Below are positions 10,455-18,467 of a DNA stretch of 64,000 nt, piece by piece; positions within the stretch are counted from its first letter, which is position 1, and each line of letters starts with the position of its first letter. Source of the stretch: Burkholderiales bacterium (lineage in GTDB: Bacteria; Pseudomonadota; Gammaproteobacteria; Burkholderiales; Burkholderiaceae_C); contig JACRAY010000035.1 in NCBI GenBank assembly GCA_016213325.1, positions 88,667-152,666 on the forward strand. The letters are read 5' to 3'. Under the pieces are notes generated by a model. That model saw only the letters and a list, made by a program, of their open reading frames with translations. It did not search any database and was not told where the DNA came from. Made by a program: the position numbers and the translations under genes.

Positions 10455-13391
10455 ATGGCGAAGACACTGGTGATTGCGGAGAAGCCTTCGGTGGCCCAGG
10501 ACATCGTGCGGGCGCTCACGCCCGTGGCCGGCAAATTCGACAAGCACGACGAGCATTTCGAGAACGACAAGTACGTGGTGACCAGCGCGGTGGGCCACCT
10601 GGTGGAGATCCACGCGCCCGAGGAGTTCGACGTGAAGCGCGGCAAGTGGAGCTTTGCCCATCTTCCCGTGATACCGCCGTACTTCGACCTGAAGCCGGTG
10701 GAAAAGACCAAGTCGCGCCTGAACGCGGTGGTGAAGCTCGCCAGGCGCAAGGACGTGACCGAGCTGGTGAACGCCTGCGACGCGGGGCGCGAAGGGGAAC
10801 TCATCTTCCGCCTGATCGAGCAGTACGCGGGGGGGGCCAAGTCAGGCCTCGGCAAGCCGGTGCGGCGGCTTTGGCTGCAGTCTATGACGCCGCAGGCCAT
10901 CCGCGACGGCTTCGCCGCGTTGCGCAGCGACAAGCAGATGCAGGGGCTGGCCAGCGCCGCGCGCTCGCGCTCCGAGGCCGACTGGCTGGTGGGCATCAAC
11001 GGCACGCGAGCGATGACCGCGTTCAATTCGCGCGACGGCGGCTTCTTCCTCACCACCGTGGGCCGCGTGCAGACGCCGACGCTCGCCATCGTGGTGGAGC
11101 GCGAGGAGCAGATCCGCAGGTTCGTGAGCCGCGACTACTGGGAGGTGCACGGCACCTTCCTGTGCGAGGCGGGCGAATACAACGGCAAGTGGTTCGACCC
11201 CAAGTGGAAGAAGGATGAGGACGACGCGGAACAGCGCGCCGACCGCCTCTGGACGCAGAAGGAAGCGCAGGCCATCGCCGATGCGGTGCGCGGCAAGTCC
11301 GCCACGGTGACCGAGGAGGCGACCAGGACGACGCAGGCCTCGCCGATGCTGTTCGACCTGACGACCCTGCAGCGCGAGGCCAACGGCCGCTTCGGCTATT
11401 CGGCCAAGACCACGCTGTCGATCGCGCAGAGCCTGTACGAGCGGCACAAGGCATTGACCTACCCGCGGACCGACTCGCGCCACCTGCCCAAGGACTACGT
11501 GAAGGTGGTGAAGGACACCATGGGCATGCTGGCGAAGAGCGGCATGAAGCACCTGGCGCCGTTTGCGAAAGAAGCGGTCGAAGGCGACTACGTGCGCATG
11601 ACCCCGCGTGTGTTCGACGATACCAAGGTCAGCGACCACTTTGCCATCATCCCCACGCTCGAGGCGCCGCACGGCCTGTCGGAAGCCGAGCAGAAGATCT
11701 ACGACCTGGTGGTGCGCCGCTTCCTGGCGATCTTCTTCCCAAGCGCCGAGTACCAGGTCACGACGCGCACCAGCCTGGTGGTGGGCCACCACTTCCGCAC
11801 GCAAGGCAAGGTGCTGGTCAAGCCGGGCTGGCTCGCGATCTACGGCAAGGAAGCCGCCGACGAAGTGACCGACGCGAAGGAAGGCGACAAGGGCCAGCCG
11901 CTGGTGCCGGTGAAGCCGGGCGAGATGGTGCGCACCGAGTCGGTGGAGGTGAAGGGCCTGAAGACGCGGCCGCCCGCGCGTTACAGCGAAGCGACGCTGC
12001 TGGGTGCGATGGAAGGCGCGGGCAAGTTCATCGAGGACGACGAACTGCGCGAGGCCATGCACGAGAAAGGGCTGGGCACGCCCGCCACGCGCGCGGCCAT
12101 CATCGAAGGCCTGATCAACGAGAAGTACATGCTGCGCGAGGGCCGCGAGATGCTGCCCACGGCCAAGGCGTTCCAGCTCATGACGCTGCTGCGCGGCCTG
12201 GGCGTGGAAGAACTGTCCAAGCCCGAGCTCACCGGCGCCTGGGAGTACAAGCTGGCGCAGATGGAGCACGGCAAGCTGTCGCGCGAGGAGTTCATGCGCG
12301 AGATTGCCGGGATGACCGAGCGCATCGTGCGCAAGGCCAAGGAGTACGACCGCGACACCGTGCCGGGCGACTACGCGACGCTGGCCACGCCCTGCCCCAA
12401 CTGCGGCGGCGTGGTGCAGGAAAGCTACCGGCGCTACAACTGCATCGGCAGGAAGGGCCAGGAGCCCTGCGGCTTCTCGTTCACCAAGATCCCGGCGGGC
12501 CGAGCTTTCGAACTGCATGAGGTCGAGCAGTTCCTGCGCGCCAAGCGCATCGGGCCGCTGCAGGGCTTCCGCTCCAAGGCCGGGTGGCCGTTTGCCGCGG
12601 AACTCGCGCTGAAGTTCGACGAGGAAGAGAAGAACTGGAAGCTCGAATTCGACTTCGGCGACACGCGCGACCCGGCCGAGACCGGCGAGATCGTCGACTT
12701 TGCGGGGCAGGAACCGCTGGGCAAGTGCCCCAAGTGCGGCGGCCGCGTGTTCGAGTTCGGCAGCAACTACACCTGCGAGAAGGCGGTGCCGACCGCGCAG
12801 CAACCCACGCCCACCTGCGACTTCAAGAGCGGCAAGATCATCCTGCAGCAGCCGGTGGAGCGCGCGCAGATGCAGAAGCTGCTGGCCACCGGCAAGACCG
12901 ACTTGCTGGACAAGTTCGTGTCGATGCGCACGAGGCGGCCCTTCAAGGCGTTCCTGGCGTGGGACGCGGAGGCGGGCAAGGTGAACTTCGAGTTCGAGCC
13001 GCGCACTTCGAAGTTCCCGCCGCGCAAGGCGGCGGCGGCAAAGACGGCGAAGGAGCCGGCGGCCAAGTACGCTGCAGCGAAGAAGGCTCCGGCTGCCAAG
13101 AAGGCGGCACCAGCCAAAAAGGTAGCGGCCAGGAAGACGACTAACCGCAAGACCGGTGCGGGCCTGAAGCCCAGCCCCGAGCTTGCAGCCATCGTCGGCG
13201 CCGAGCCGATCGCGCGCACGCAGGTCATCAAGAAGCTGTGGGACTACATCAAGGAGCACGGCCTGCAAGACCCGAAGGACAAGCGCACCATCCAGGGCGA
13301 CGCCAAGCTGCGCAAGGTGTTCGGCAAGCCGTCGGTGACCATGTTCGAGCTGGCCAAGGTGGTCGGTGACCATCTCACCAAGGAGGAGTAG
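10455..13391 (+). CDS. topB: DNA topoisomerase III with C-terminal SWIB domain
   Basis: 978 residues, longer than E. coli TopB (653). The TOPRIM domain opens the protein (TLVIAEKPSVAQDI, with DAGREGELIFRL near 110-121). The catalytic tyrosine is Tyr336 in LTYPRTDSRHLP. Two CPxCGG zinc-ribbon elements start near residues 647 and 757. Then comes a Lys/Ala-rich, histone-H1-like linker (about 855-895) and a SWIB/MDM2-type domain over the last ~75 residues (VIKKLWDYIKEHGLQDPKD). Type IA enzyme: decatenation of single-strand-linked DNA. Fusion to SWIB is seen in Burkholderiales and also in Chlamydia-type topoisomerase I; the SWIB part is presumably a protein- or DNA-binding add-on. Start ATG is preceded by GCGAGATTGTAG, a weak ribosome site. 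Confidence 0.95.
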   Translation: MAKTLVIAEKPSVAQDIVRALTPVAGKFDKHDEHFENDKYVVTSAVGHLVEIHAPEEFDVKRGKWSFAHLPVIPPYFDLKPVEKTKSRLNAVVKLARRKDVTELVNACDAGREGELIFRLIEQYAGGAKSGLGKPVRRLWLQSMTPQAIRDGFAALRSDKQMQGLASAARSRSEADWLVGINGTRAMTAFNSRDGGFFLTTVGRVQTPTLAIVVEREEQIRRFVSRDYWEVHGTFLCEAGEYNGKWFDPKWKKDEDDAEQRADRLWTQKEAQAIADAVRGKSATVTEEATRTTQASPMLFDLTTLQREANGRFGYSAKTTLSIAQSLYERHKALTYPRTDSRHLPKDYVKVVKDTMGMLAKSGMKHLAPFAKEAVEGDYVRMTPRVFDDTKVSDHFAIIPTLEAPHGLSEAEQKIYDLVVRRFLAIFFPSAEYQVTTRTSLVVGHHFRTQGKVLVKPGWLAIYGKEAADEVTDAKEGDKGQPLVPVKPGEMVRTESVEVKGLKTRPPARYSEATLLGAMEGAGKFIEDDELREAMHEKGLGTPATRAAIIEGLINEKYMLREGREMLPTAKAFQLMTLLRGLGVEELSKPELTGAWEYKLAQMEHGKLSREEFMREIAGMTERIVRKAKEYDRDTVPGDYATLATPCPNCGGVVQESYRRYNCIGRKGQEPCGFSFTKIPAGRAFELHEVEQFLRAKRIGPLQGFRSKAGWPFAAELALKFDEEEKNWKLEFDFGDTRDPAETGEIVDFAGQEPLGKCPKCGGRVFEFGSNYTCEKAVPTAQQPTPTCDFKSGKIILQQPVERAQMQKLLATGKTDLLDKFVSMRTRRPFKAFLAWDAEAGKVNFEFEPRTSKFPPRKAAAAKTAKEPAAKYAAAKKAPAAKKAAPAKKVAARKTTNRKTGAGLKPSPELAAIVGAEPIARTQVIKKLWDYIKEHGLQDPKDKRTIQGDAKLRKVFGKPSVTMFELAKVVGDHLTKEE

Positions 13392-13393
13392 CC

Positions 13394-13771
13394 GTGCCGT
13401 CGGCCGACACGCTGGAGCGCTTCATCGCGCGCGTCGAATCGAACGCGCACGTGGAGGCGATCGAGGAGTTCTACACCGAACACGCCTCGATGCAGGAGAA
13501 CTTCGCGCCGCCGCGGGTGGGCCGCGACACGCTGGTGGCGCATGAGCGCAAGGCCCTCGCCCTGGCCGCGTCGGTCACCTCGGAATGCGTGCGGCCCGTG
13601 TTCGCGCACGGCGACCATGTGGTGATCCGCTGGATCTTCGAGTTCACCGCCCACGACGGCACCAAGCGCCGCATCGAGGAACTGGCATACCAGCGCTGGG
13701 AAGGCCAGCGCATTGCGCAGGAGCAGTTCTTCTACGACCCCGCTCAGTTGCAAGCCCGCAAGCCTTCGTAG
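13394..13771 (+). CDS. NTF2-like/SnoaL-type small protein
   Basis: 125 residues, GTG start at 13394, two bases after the topB stop, so translationally linked to topB. The pattern (N-terminal helix with YTEHASMQENF, then strands HVVIRWIFEF and RIEELAYQRWEGQRIAQEQFFYD) is that of the nuclear transport factor 2/SnoaL alpha+beta barrel. Such proteins range from small hydrolases and isomerases to non-catalytic binders; no function can be assigned here. No signal peptide or membrane segment. Confidence 0.75.
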   Translation: MPSADTLERFIARVESNAHVEAIEEFYTEHASMQENFAPPRVGRDTLVAHERKALALAASVTSECVRPVFAHGDHVVIRWIFEFTAHDGTKRRIEELAYQRWEGQRIAQEQFFYDPAQLQARKPS

Positions 13772-13802
13772 CATGATCGCGGTTCCGAAGAAGGAGAACC
13801 GC

Positions 13803-14297
13803 ATGGCATTCACCCTCGAGAGTCCGGACATCGCGCCGGACTCGATGATCGACAAGCGCTTCGAATACAACGGCTTCGGCTGCAACGGCGAGAACCGCTC
13901 GCCCGTGCTGCGCTGGAGCGGGGGGCCGGCAGGCACGAAGAGCTACGCCCTCACCTGCTACGACCCCGACGCGCCGACCGGCTCGGGCTGGTGGCACTGG
14001 GTGCTGGTGAACGTGCCCGCGGGTACCACCGAGCTGAAGGCGGACGCGGGCAACGCCAGCGGCGCCAACCTGCCCGTAGGCGCCCAGCAGGTCCGCAACG
14101 ACTACGGCGAGAACGCGTGGGGCGGCATGGCCCCGCCGCCGGGCGACCCGCCGCACCGCTACATCTTCACGCTGCATGCGCTGGGCACCGAGAGGCTGGA
14201 CCTGCCCGCCGGCGCCACCGCCGCGCTGGCCGGCTTCATGATCAACGCGAATACGCTGGCGAAAGCCTCTTTCACCGCCCGCTACGGGCGCAAGTGA
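13803..14297 (+). CDS. YbhB/YbcL-family phosphatidylethanolamine-binding-like protein
   Basis: 164 residues, start at 13803 with AAGGAG at good spacing. PEBP fold hallmarks are present: CYDPDAPTGSGWWHWV (DPDAP plus the W-H-W ligand-pocket segment) and the DPPHRYIFTLHAL element. Members resemble eukaryotic Raf kinase inhibitor protein; bacterial roles are poorly known. No export signal, so cytoplasmic. Its stop overlaps the start of the next gene (TGATG), indicating coupled translation with the deaminase-like gene. Confidence 0.88.
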   Translation: MAFTLESPDIAPDSMIDKRFEYNGFGCNGENRSPVLRWSGGPAGTKSYALTCYDPDAPTGSGWWHWVLVNVPAGTTELKADAGNASGANLPVGAQQVRNDYGENAWGGMAPPPGDPPHRYIFTLHALGTERLDLPAGATAALAGFMINANTLAKASFTARYGRK

Positions 14298-14698
14298 TGC
14301 GGCCGCGCCGGCGCGCCGTGCTCGCCGCTCTGGCGTGCGCGCCGTGGGCTGCATCCGCGCAGCCCGCCGACCGCGCGTTCTACGAATCGGCCGAGGCACA
14401 ACGCAAGCTCGCGCTGTCATGGGGCGACCAGCCGTACGGCGCCGTGCTGGTGCTGGACGGCAAGATCGTCGGCGAAGGCCCGAGCCGCGTCGTGAAGAAC
14501 GGCGACTTCACGGCGCATGCCGAGCGCGAAGCCATCCAAGATGCTCAGAAGCGGCTGGGCCGCAGCGACCTGGGCGGCGCCATCCTCTACTCGACCTCAC
14601 GCCCGTGCAGCGCCTGCGAGACGGCTGCCGCGCGCGCACGCGTGTCCCGCATGATCCATGGCCCTGCGCTCACCGATGCAGGCCCGCCGAAGTCCTGA
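14297..14698 (+). CDS. exported cytidine/nucleoside-deaminase-fold protein
   Basis: 133 residues. The deaminase zinc site is complete: His74-Ala-Glu76 (TAHAEREAI) and Cys104-x-x-Cys107 (RPCSACE), which bind zinc and activate water. Unusually for this cytosolic enzyme family the protein starts with an arginine-rich signal (MRPRRRAVLAALACAPWAAS, cleavage likely after ASA near 21), suggesting export, possibly by Tat since the metal-bound enzyme would fold first. Closest type is the tRNA/guanine/cytosine deaminase group. The start overlaps the preceding stop by one base. Substrate unknown. Confidence 0.78.
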   Translation: MRPRRRAVLAALACAPWAASAQPADRAFYESAEAQRKLALSWGDQPYGAVLVLDGKIVGEGPSRVVKNGDFTAHAEREAIQDAQKRLGRSDLGGAILYSTSRPCSACETAAARARVSRMIHGPALTDAGPPKS

Positions 14699-14716
14699 GC
14701 GCGAAGGAGAACCGAC

Positions 14717-15097
14717 TTCCCGGTCAACGAACTCCGCACCTCGAGCCTGATCCTGGGCTGCGGCATCCTGCTGCTCACGGCATCGCTCGTATCCGGCACG
14801 AGCCCGTCCGCCGCGACCGGCCTCTGGGCGCCGATCGGCGTCGGCGCCGGCTTGCTGTACGGCGGGTTGGTGCCGGCCGTGATCAACCTCGGCGAATCGC
14901 GCACGAACGCCTGGCAGTCACTGCTGGCCGGCCTGTTCCACGTGCTGCCTTTCGGGCTGGCCACCTTCGGCGCCATGGCCTGGCTCGACGGGTCGGCCTA
15001 CATGTTCCTGATGCCGTGGTGCTTGTGGACCTGGGTGGCGAGCGTGGTGATCGCTGCCGCTGGCATGATACGCGGCGCGATTGAAGGGATCGAGTGA
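14717..15097 (+). CDS. small four-helix membrane protein, start codon unclear
   Basis: About 126 residues if translation begins where the ribosome site predicts. Four hydrophobic segments (SLILGCGILLLTASLVSG, LWAPIGVGAGLLYGG, LLAGLFHVLPFGLATFGAMAWL and YMFLMPWCLWTWVASVVIAA) mark a small inner-membrane protein of unknown function. A perfect AAGGAG at 14704-14709 points to a start at 14717, but that codon is TTC; no ATG or GTG precedes the first helix in frame, and the first recognised start, TTG at 14852, would remove helix 1 and part of helix 2. Either a non-canonical start (CTG 14747 or 14753) is used or the start codon has been lost. It is in the same frame as, and directly after, the deaminase-like gene. 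Confidence 0.55.
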   Translation, partial: FPVNELRTSSLILGCGILLLTASLVSGTSPSAATGLWAPIGVGAGLLYGGLVPAVINLGESRTNAWQSLLAGLFHVLPFGLATFGAMAWLDGSAYMFLMPWCLWTWVASVVIAAAGMIRGAIEGIE

Positions 15098-15129
15098 GTA
15101 TTCAACCCAACCTGCTTTCCTGCGTGACC

Positions 15130-15369
15130 CTACTTGGAACTCGCCAACAATTCGCGCAGCTTCGTGAAGTAGCGATGCTGACGAGGAAACTTTGAGGGCA
15201 GTTCTTGCCGAGTGAACCTCTCGAGGAGCCTGCTTTCCGCAAGTTGCAAGGCATCCCGATCGCACTCACTTCTTGATCCATCAAACTTTGTCAGTTTCTT
15301 GTGCCGCAGTATGCAGATCTCCCGGATTGACGGTAACAAGCCGGCAGCGCGCGAGCAGGGCATGATCAC
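15130..15369 (-). CDS. small ORF after the probable immunity gene
   Basis: 79 codons from GTG at 15369 (or 77 from ATG at 15363). The GTG shares one base with the TAG stop of the upstream gene, a coupling typical of real operons. The product is basic and helical (e.g. LQLAESRLLERFTRQELPSK, then YFTKLRELLASSK) with codon use as balanced as the upstream gene, and an ORF of this composition is unlikely by chance. It could be a separate gene, or the displaced C terminus of the 242-residue protein after a frameshift (the frames differ). No family recognised. Confidence 0.4.
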   Translation of the reverse strand: MIMPCSRAAGLLPSIREICILRHKKLTKFDGSRSECDRDALQLAESRLLERFTRQELPSKFPRQHRYFTKLRELLASSK

Positions 15370-16097
15370 TACTGCGTCGCGGCAATTTGAAGGATGTCTT
15401 CGATCAACTTTTTCTGACTGGCCCGCTGGCGCCTTAGATCCGCACTGTCGAAAGGCAGCTCAGTCACTGCTGTTCGGAGCATTTCCAGGTCCGCCCGCAA
15501 CTGAGTGAGCACTTCTGTGCGCTGCCTTTTCAACTGCTGGAGAGCGGCCGTGAATGGAAATTGCTCAGCTAGGAGGCGATTCGACGTGTGAAATCTGGCC
15601 ATCTTCGCTACGGTCAGGATAAGTTCTCTCAAGTCCTGCACCGCGAAGTCCCTTCGCTTGGCCAGCAGGCGATTCAGGAGGCAGACGGCCGCATGCGTGA
15701 CCATCCCCCAGGCATCCCGCTTTGCACATGTTCTTCCCCATGGCCCATACTGTTCGAACTGAGTCAAGAAGGAGTCCATCACCCGATTGATGCCAGAAGC
15801 TGGATCGGAATGTTCAATCTGTAGGAGTTCCGTTGTCAATGCAACTTGAGCTGCGATCGCCCCCTGGGCATCCTTTGCTATCGACTCCTCGTAGAGGCTG
15901 GCATTCCTATCCCATTGATCGAATGCGGTATCCAGCCAACCGTCGTCATGCGGCTTCCAGTCGTTGGATGCGCGCCCAATGAAGCGGTCCGACAAGTACC
16001 TGATCAACGGCTCCGGGGCGTGCTGCCGACTCATGTATTCGACTAGCAGGCGAAGCAGCTCAATCCAATGAATCAACTCTAATCGCGTGGCCTTCAT
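15369..16097 (-). CDS. hypothetical protein, probable immunity protein to the RHS toxin
   Basis: 242 residues, no signal peptide and no membrane segment; rich in Leu, Arg, Gln and Trp and predicted mostly alpha-helical, with a possible coiled coil in the last third (LQQLKRQRTEVLTQLRADLE). No family recognised. It begins 9 bp after the stop of the RHS gene, in a stretch visibly poorer in G+C than the rest of the window. A cytoplasmic protein of unique sequence directly behind a polymorphic toxin is the standard position of an immunity gene; that role is inference from position. Confidence 0.6.
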   Translation of the reverse strand: MKATRLELIHWIELLRLLVEYMSRQHAPEPLIRYLSDRFIGRASNDWKPHDDGWLDTAFDQWDRNASLYEESIAKDAQGAIAAQVALTTELLQIEHSDPASGINRVMDSFLTQFEQYGPWGRTCAKRDAWGMVTHAAVCLLNRLLAKRRDFAVQDLRELILTVAKMARFHTSNRLLAEQFPFTAALQQLKRQRTEVLTQLRADLEMLRTAVTELPFDSADLRRQRASQKKLIEDILQIAATQ

Positions 16098-16106
16098 GTC
16101 ATGCCC

Positions 16107-18398
16107 TTAGTGACACATGTCCATATAGGCCTCGGCCAAGAACGTCGCCAGCTCGCCGAACCCACCGATCAGGCGCACACCGCTTGCATCCGGACCTAGG
16201 GCATCGAGGATTCGCTTTTGCTGGGCGGCCGTGACAGGGCTCTTGCCAAAGAACACTGTAATGCTACCGTAGACCTCCTTGCCAGACTTGATCTGGTCAA
16301 TCAGTCGCTGGAACGCTTCCGAACCAATCTTCGGTACTTGATACTTGACCTCCAGCAGGAGGTTGCGATCCTTCAGTTCCAGTAAGAAGTCGATCTTCTT
16401 GTTCTTGGCTGAGACGCCCTTCTTGAGATCGCCTTTGAAGCATTGACGGATCATCTCCTGCACGCGGCGCTCGACTACGCGACCGAGCGTCCGGATGGCC
16501 GTTCCTCCTGCCTGTTTGCCCACTCCGAACGCCACCTGTGCGCGGGTAGCAAATCCAGCAGTGATATCCTGCGCGACACCTCCAACCTCTCCGAGAGTGA
16601 GTTCCCCGGTGGGATCCGTCCCATGCACTGGATCGCCGAGCGCATAGGCATATCTGTTCAAGCTCCTCGGATCCGATTGCCTGCCCTCAAGCGGATCCGC
16701 CGAGATGAACCTCCCGATCCTCGGGTCATACCACCGGGCCCTCAGATACAGCAGCTGCGCGTCCTGATCCCAGTATTCCCCCGCATACAAGTGGCCCTGC
16801 TTCAGCCCCGTGGCCTGGTCCAGATTCCCGAATGCATCTGCATCGACTTGCTCGACGACGTCTCCGGCGGCATCCACGGCCCCGAGGCTGCTGCCCAGGT
16901 GCCCGTACAACGGGTAGATCTCCTCGACACTTGCGACCGTCGTCCGCACCTGCCGGACCAAGCCGATGCCGCGCACGTAGTCGATCGCCTCGGTGCCGCC
17001 CGTTTCGCGCAGGACCTGCGGTAGCTCGTCGTTGGTGTCGACCAGGTAGGTCCTTGCATCGGCACCCGCCTTCCGGACCCGGTTGCCATCGTCGTCATAG
17101 GCATAGCGCGCCAGCGGCGTGGCAGCCTGCGCCCGCATCAGGTCGGCCCCGACGCGGATGTCGATCAACCGGTTGCGCGGATCGAACCGGTACAGCGTGA
17201 GCCGCCCAGGCTCCGCTTTGCTCGAAAGGTTGCCGTTGCCGTCGTAGGTGTAGTCGATGGTCCGCGTGCCGCCTGCGGCCAGGCTCAGCGTCTCGCGCGT
17301 GAGCCGGTCGGCAGCGTCGTAGGTGTAGCTCGTGATCTCGGTGCCGCTCGCCGTGGTCACCTTCATCTGGGTGCGGTTGCCGACCAGGTCGTACGCATAC
17401 CGGGTGTCGGTCTTGCCGCCCGCGTGGTCCCTCACCTCGCGCGCCAGCCGGGCCAGGCCGTCGTACTCGAAGTCCTGGACCACGTCGATGCGCGCCGTCA
17501 TCTGCCCTGCAGTACCCACGGAGCCGTCTCCGCGGTCCGTCACGATCCTGGCGATGACGCCCCCGGGGCCGCGGGTGATGCGCTGCCCAGCGACGAAGGT
17601 GACGGCCTGCCCGAAGTGACGCACATGGGCAACCATCACGATTCGGCCGGCCGCGTCGTGGTTGATGGATGTCCGCAGGAACTGCGGCTGGCCATTGAAG
17701 GGGTCCAAGTCCCGCTCGACGACCGCTAGACGGCCCGCGCCGTCATGCACATAGCGCGCCTGCTTGCCGCCGGGCATGAACACCTTGGCCAGGCGGCCCG
17801 CGTCGTCGTACTCATAGCGGACCGTGCCGGCACCGGCCACGCTGCGCTCGAGCACGTTGCCCACCGCATCCGGCGCGTAGCTGATGCGCCCGATCGGGTT
17901 GCTGGCTTCGAGCAGCCGGTCGGACGCGTCGTAGCGGAAGGTCTGCAGCCCGTCGAGCGTGGTGGGCCCGTGCTCCTGGCGCGACTGCAACATGTCCACC
18001 GGCGTGTAGCCGTAGGTCACGCTGCCACCAGCGATGCCGGCGTTGCTGCCGCGGCCGGCCGGGATGACCTGGCCGCTGCGGCGATTCATCACGTCGTACT
18101 GGAAGCTGAAGGCCTCGCCGGCGAACGTGGTGTGCGACAGCAGGTTGTCTGCCAGGTCGTAGCTGAAGCTCTCCTTGCTGCCGTCAGGCAGGGTACGCGC
18201 GGTGACACGGCTCTTCGCGTCGAAGGCCCAGCCGGTCTTCCTGCCCAAGGCGTCGACCTGGGCGGTCTTGTTGCCCGCCTCGTCGTAGGCGTACGTGGTG
18301 GTAGCGACGGTCGTCGCGGGCTGGGCTTGTGCCAGTGACGTGGCAACCAGCAAGGCCCAGACAAAGGCCCCAGCGATGCAGTGCGCAGGTGTCCTCAT
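16107..18398 (-). CDS. RHS/YD-repeat protein with C-terminal PD-(D/E)xK nuclease-like toxin domain
   Basis: 763 residues, ATG at 18398 behind GGAGGAAAGG. A Sec signal (hydrophobic FVWALLVATSLAQA, cleavage near 25) is followed by about a dozen YD repeats (YAYDEAGNKT, YSYD/YEYDDAGRL types) that build the RHS shell. The RHS-associated core (LYLRARWYDPRIGRFISADP) ends near residue 600 at GTDPTGEL. The ~163-residue tip then carries Asp670 in KKIDFLLEL and Glu683-Val-Lys685 in LLLEVKYQ, spaced like the D...ExK active site of restriction-endonuclease-fold nucleases. Shell plus variable tip is the layout of polymorphic toxins; the tip would cut nucleic acid in target cells. No VgrG, PAAR or type VI genes adjoin it; the Sec signal suggests another route. 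The nuclease call is by motif only. Confidence 0.82.
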   Translation of the reverse strand: MRTPAHCIAGAFVWALLVATSLAQAQPATTVATTTYAYDEAGNKTAQVDALGRKTGWAFDAKSRVTARTLPDGSKESFSYDLADNLLSHTTFAGEAFSFQYDVMNRRSGQVIPAGRGSNAGIAGGSVTYGYTPVDMLQSRQEHGPTTLDGLQTFRYDASDRLLEASNPIGRISYAPDAVGNVLERSVAGAGTVRYEYDDAGRLAKVFMPGGKQARYVHDGAGRLAVVERDLDPFNGQPQFLRTSINHDAAGRIVMVAHVRHFGQAVTFVAGQRITRGPGGVIARIVTDRGDGSVGTAGQMTARIDVVQDFEYDGLARLAREVRDHAGGKTDTRYAYDLVGNRTQMKVTTASGTEITSYTYDAADRLTRETLSLAAGGTRTIDYTYDGNGNLSSKAEPGRLTLYRFDPRNRLIDIRVGADLMRAQAATPLARYAYDDDGNRVRKAGADARTYLVDTNDELPQVLRETGGTEAIDYVRGIGLVRQVRTTVASVEEIYPLYGHLGSSLGAVDAAGDVVEQVDADAFGNLDQATGLKQGHLYAGEYWDQDAQLLYLRARWYDPRIGRFISADPLEGRQSDPRSLNRYAYALGDPVHGTDPTGELTLGEVGGVAQDITAGFATRAQVAFGVGKQAGGTAIRTLGRVVERRVQEMIRQCFKGDLKKGVSAKNKKIDFLLELKDRNLLLEVKYQVPKIGSEAFQRLIDQIKSGKEVYGSITVFFGKSPVTAAQQKRILDALGPDASGVRLIGGFGELATFLAEAYMDMCH

Positions 18399-18421
18399 GC
18401 ACCTTTCCTCCCTGGCGGAGG

Positions 18422-18450
18422 AATATAGGCATTAAGGATTAATGAGTCAA
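18422..18450 (-). promoter_or_regulatory. near-consensus sigma70 promoter of the RHS gene with internal palindrome
   Basis: On the minus strand TTGACT (18450-18445), a 17-bp spacer and TATATT (18427-18422), five of six matches in each box and optimal spacing. The transcript would start near 18415, leaving a short leader with GGAGGAAAGG before the ATG at 18398. The spacer holds the palindrome ATTAA-GGA-TTAAT (18431-18443), a possible operator. AT-rich bases like these stand out in this genome. Confidence 0.7.
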
Positions 18451-18467
18451 CGGGCCGCTGGTTGCGT

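Noticed and set aside
10842..13373. 843-codon minus-strand ORF opposite topB
   Set aside because: Antisense shadow of a well-conserved topoisomerase gene, no ribosome site, no recognisable domain.
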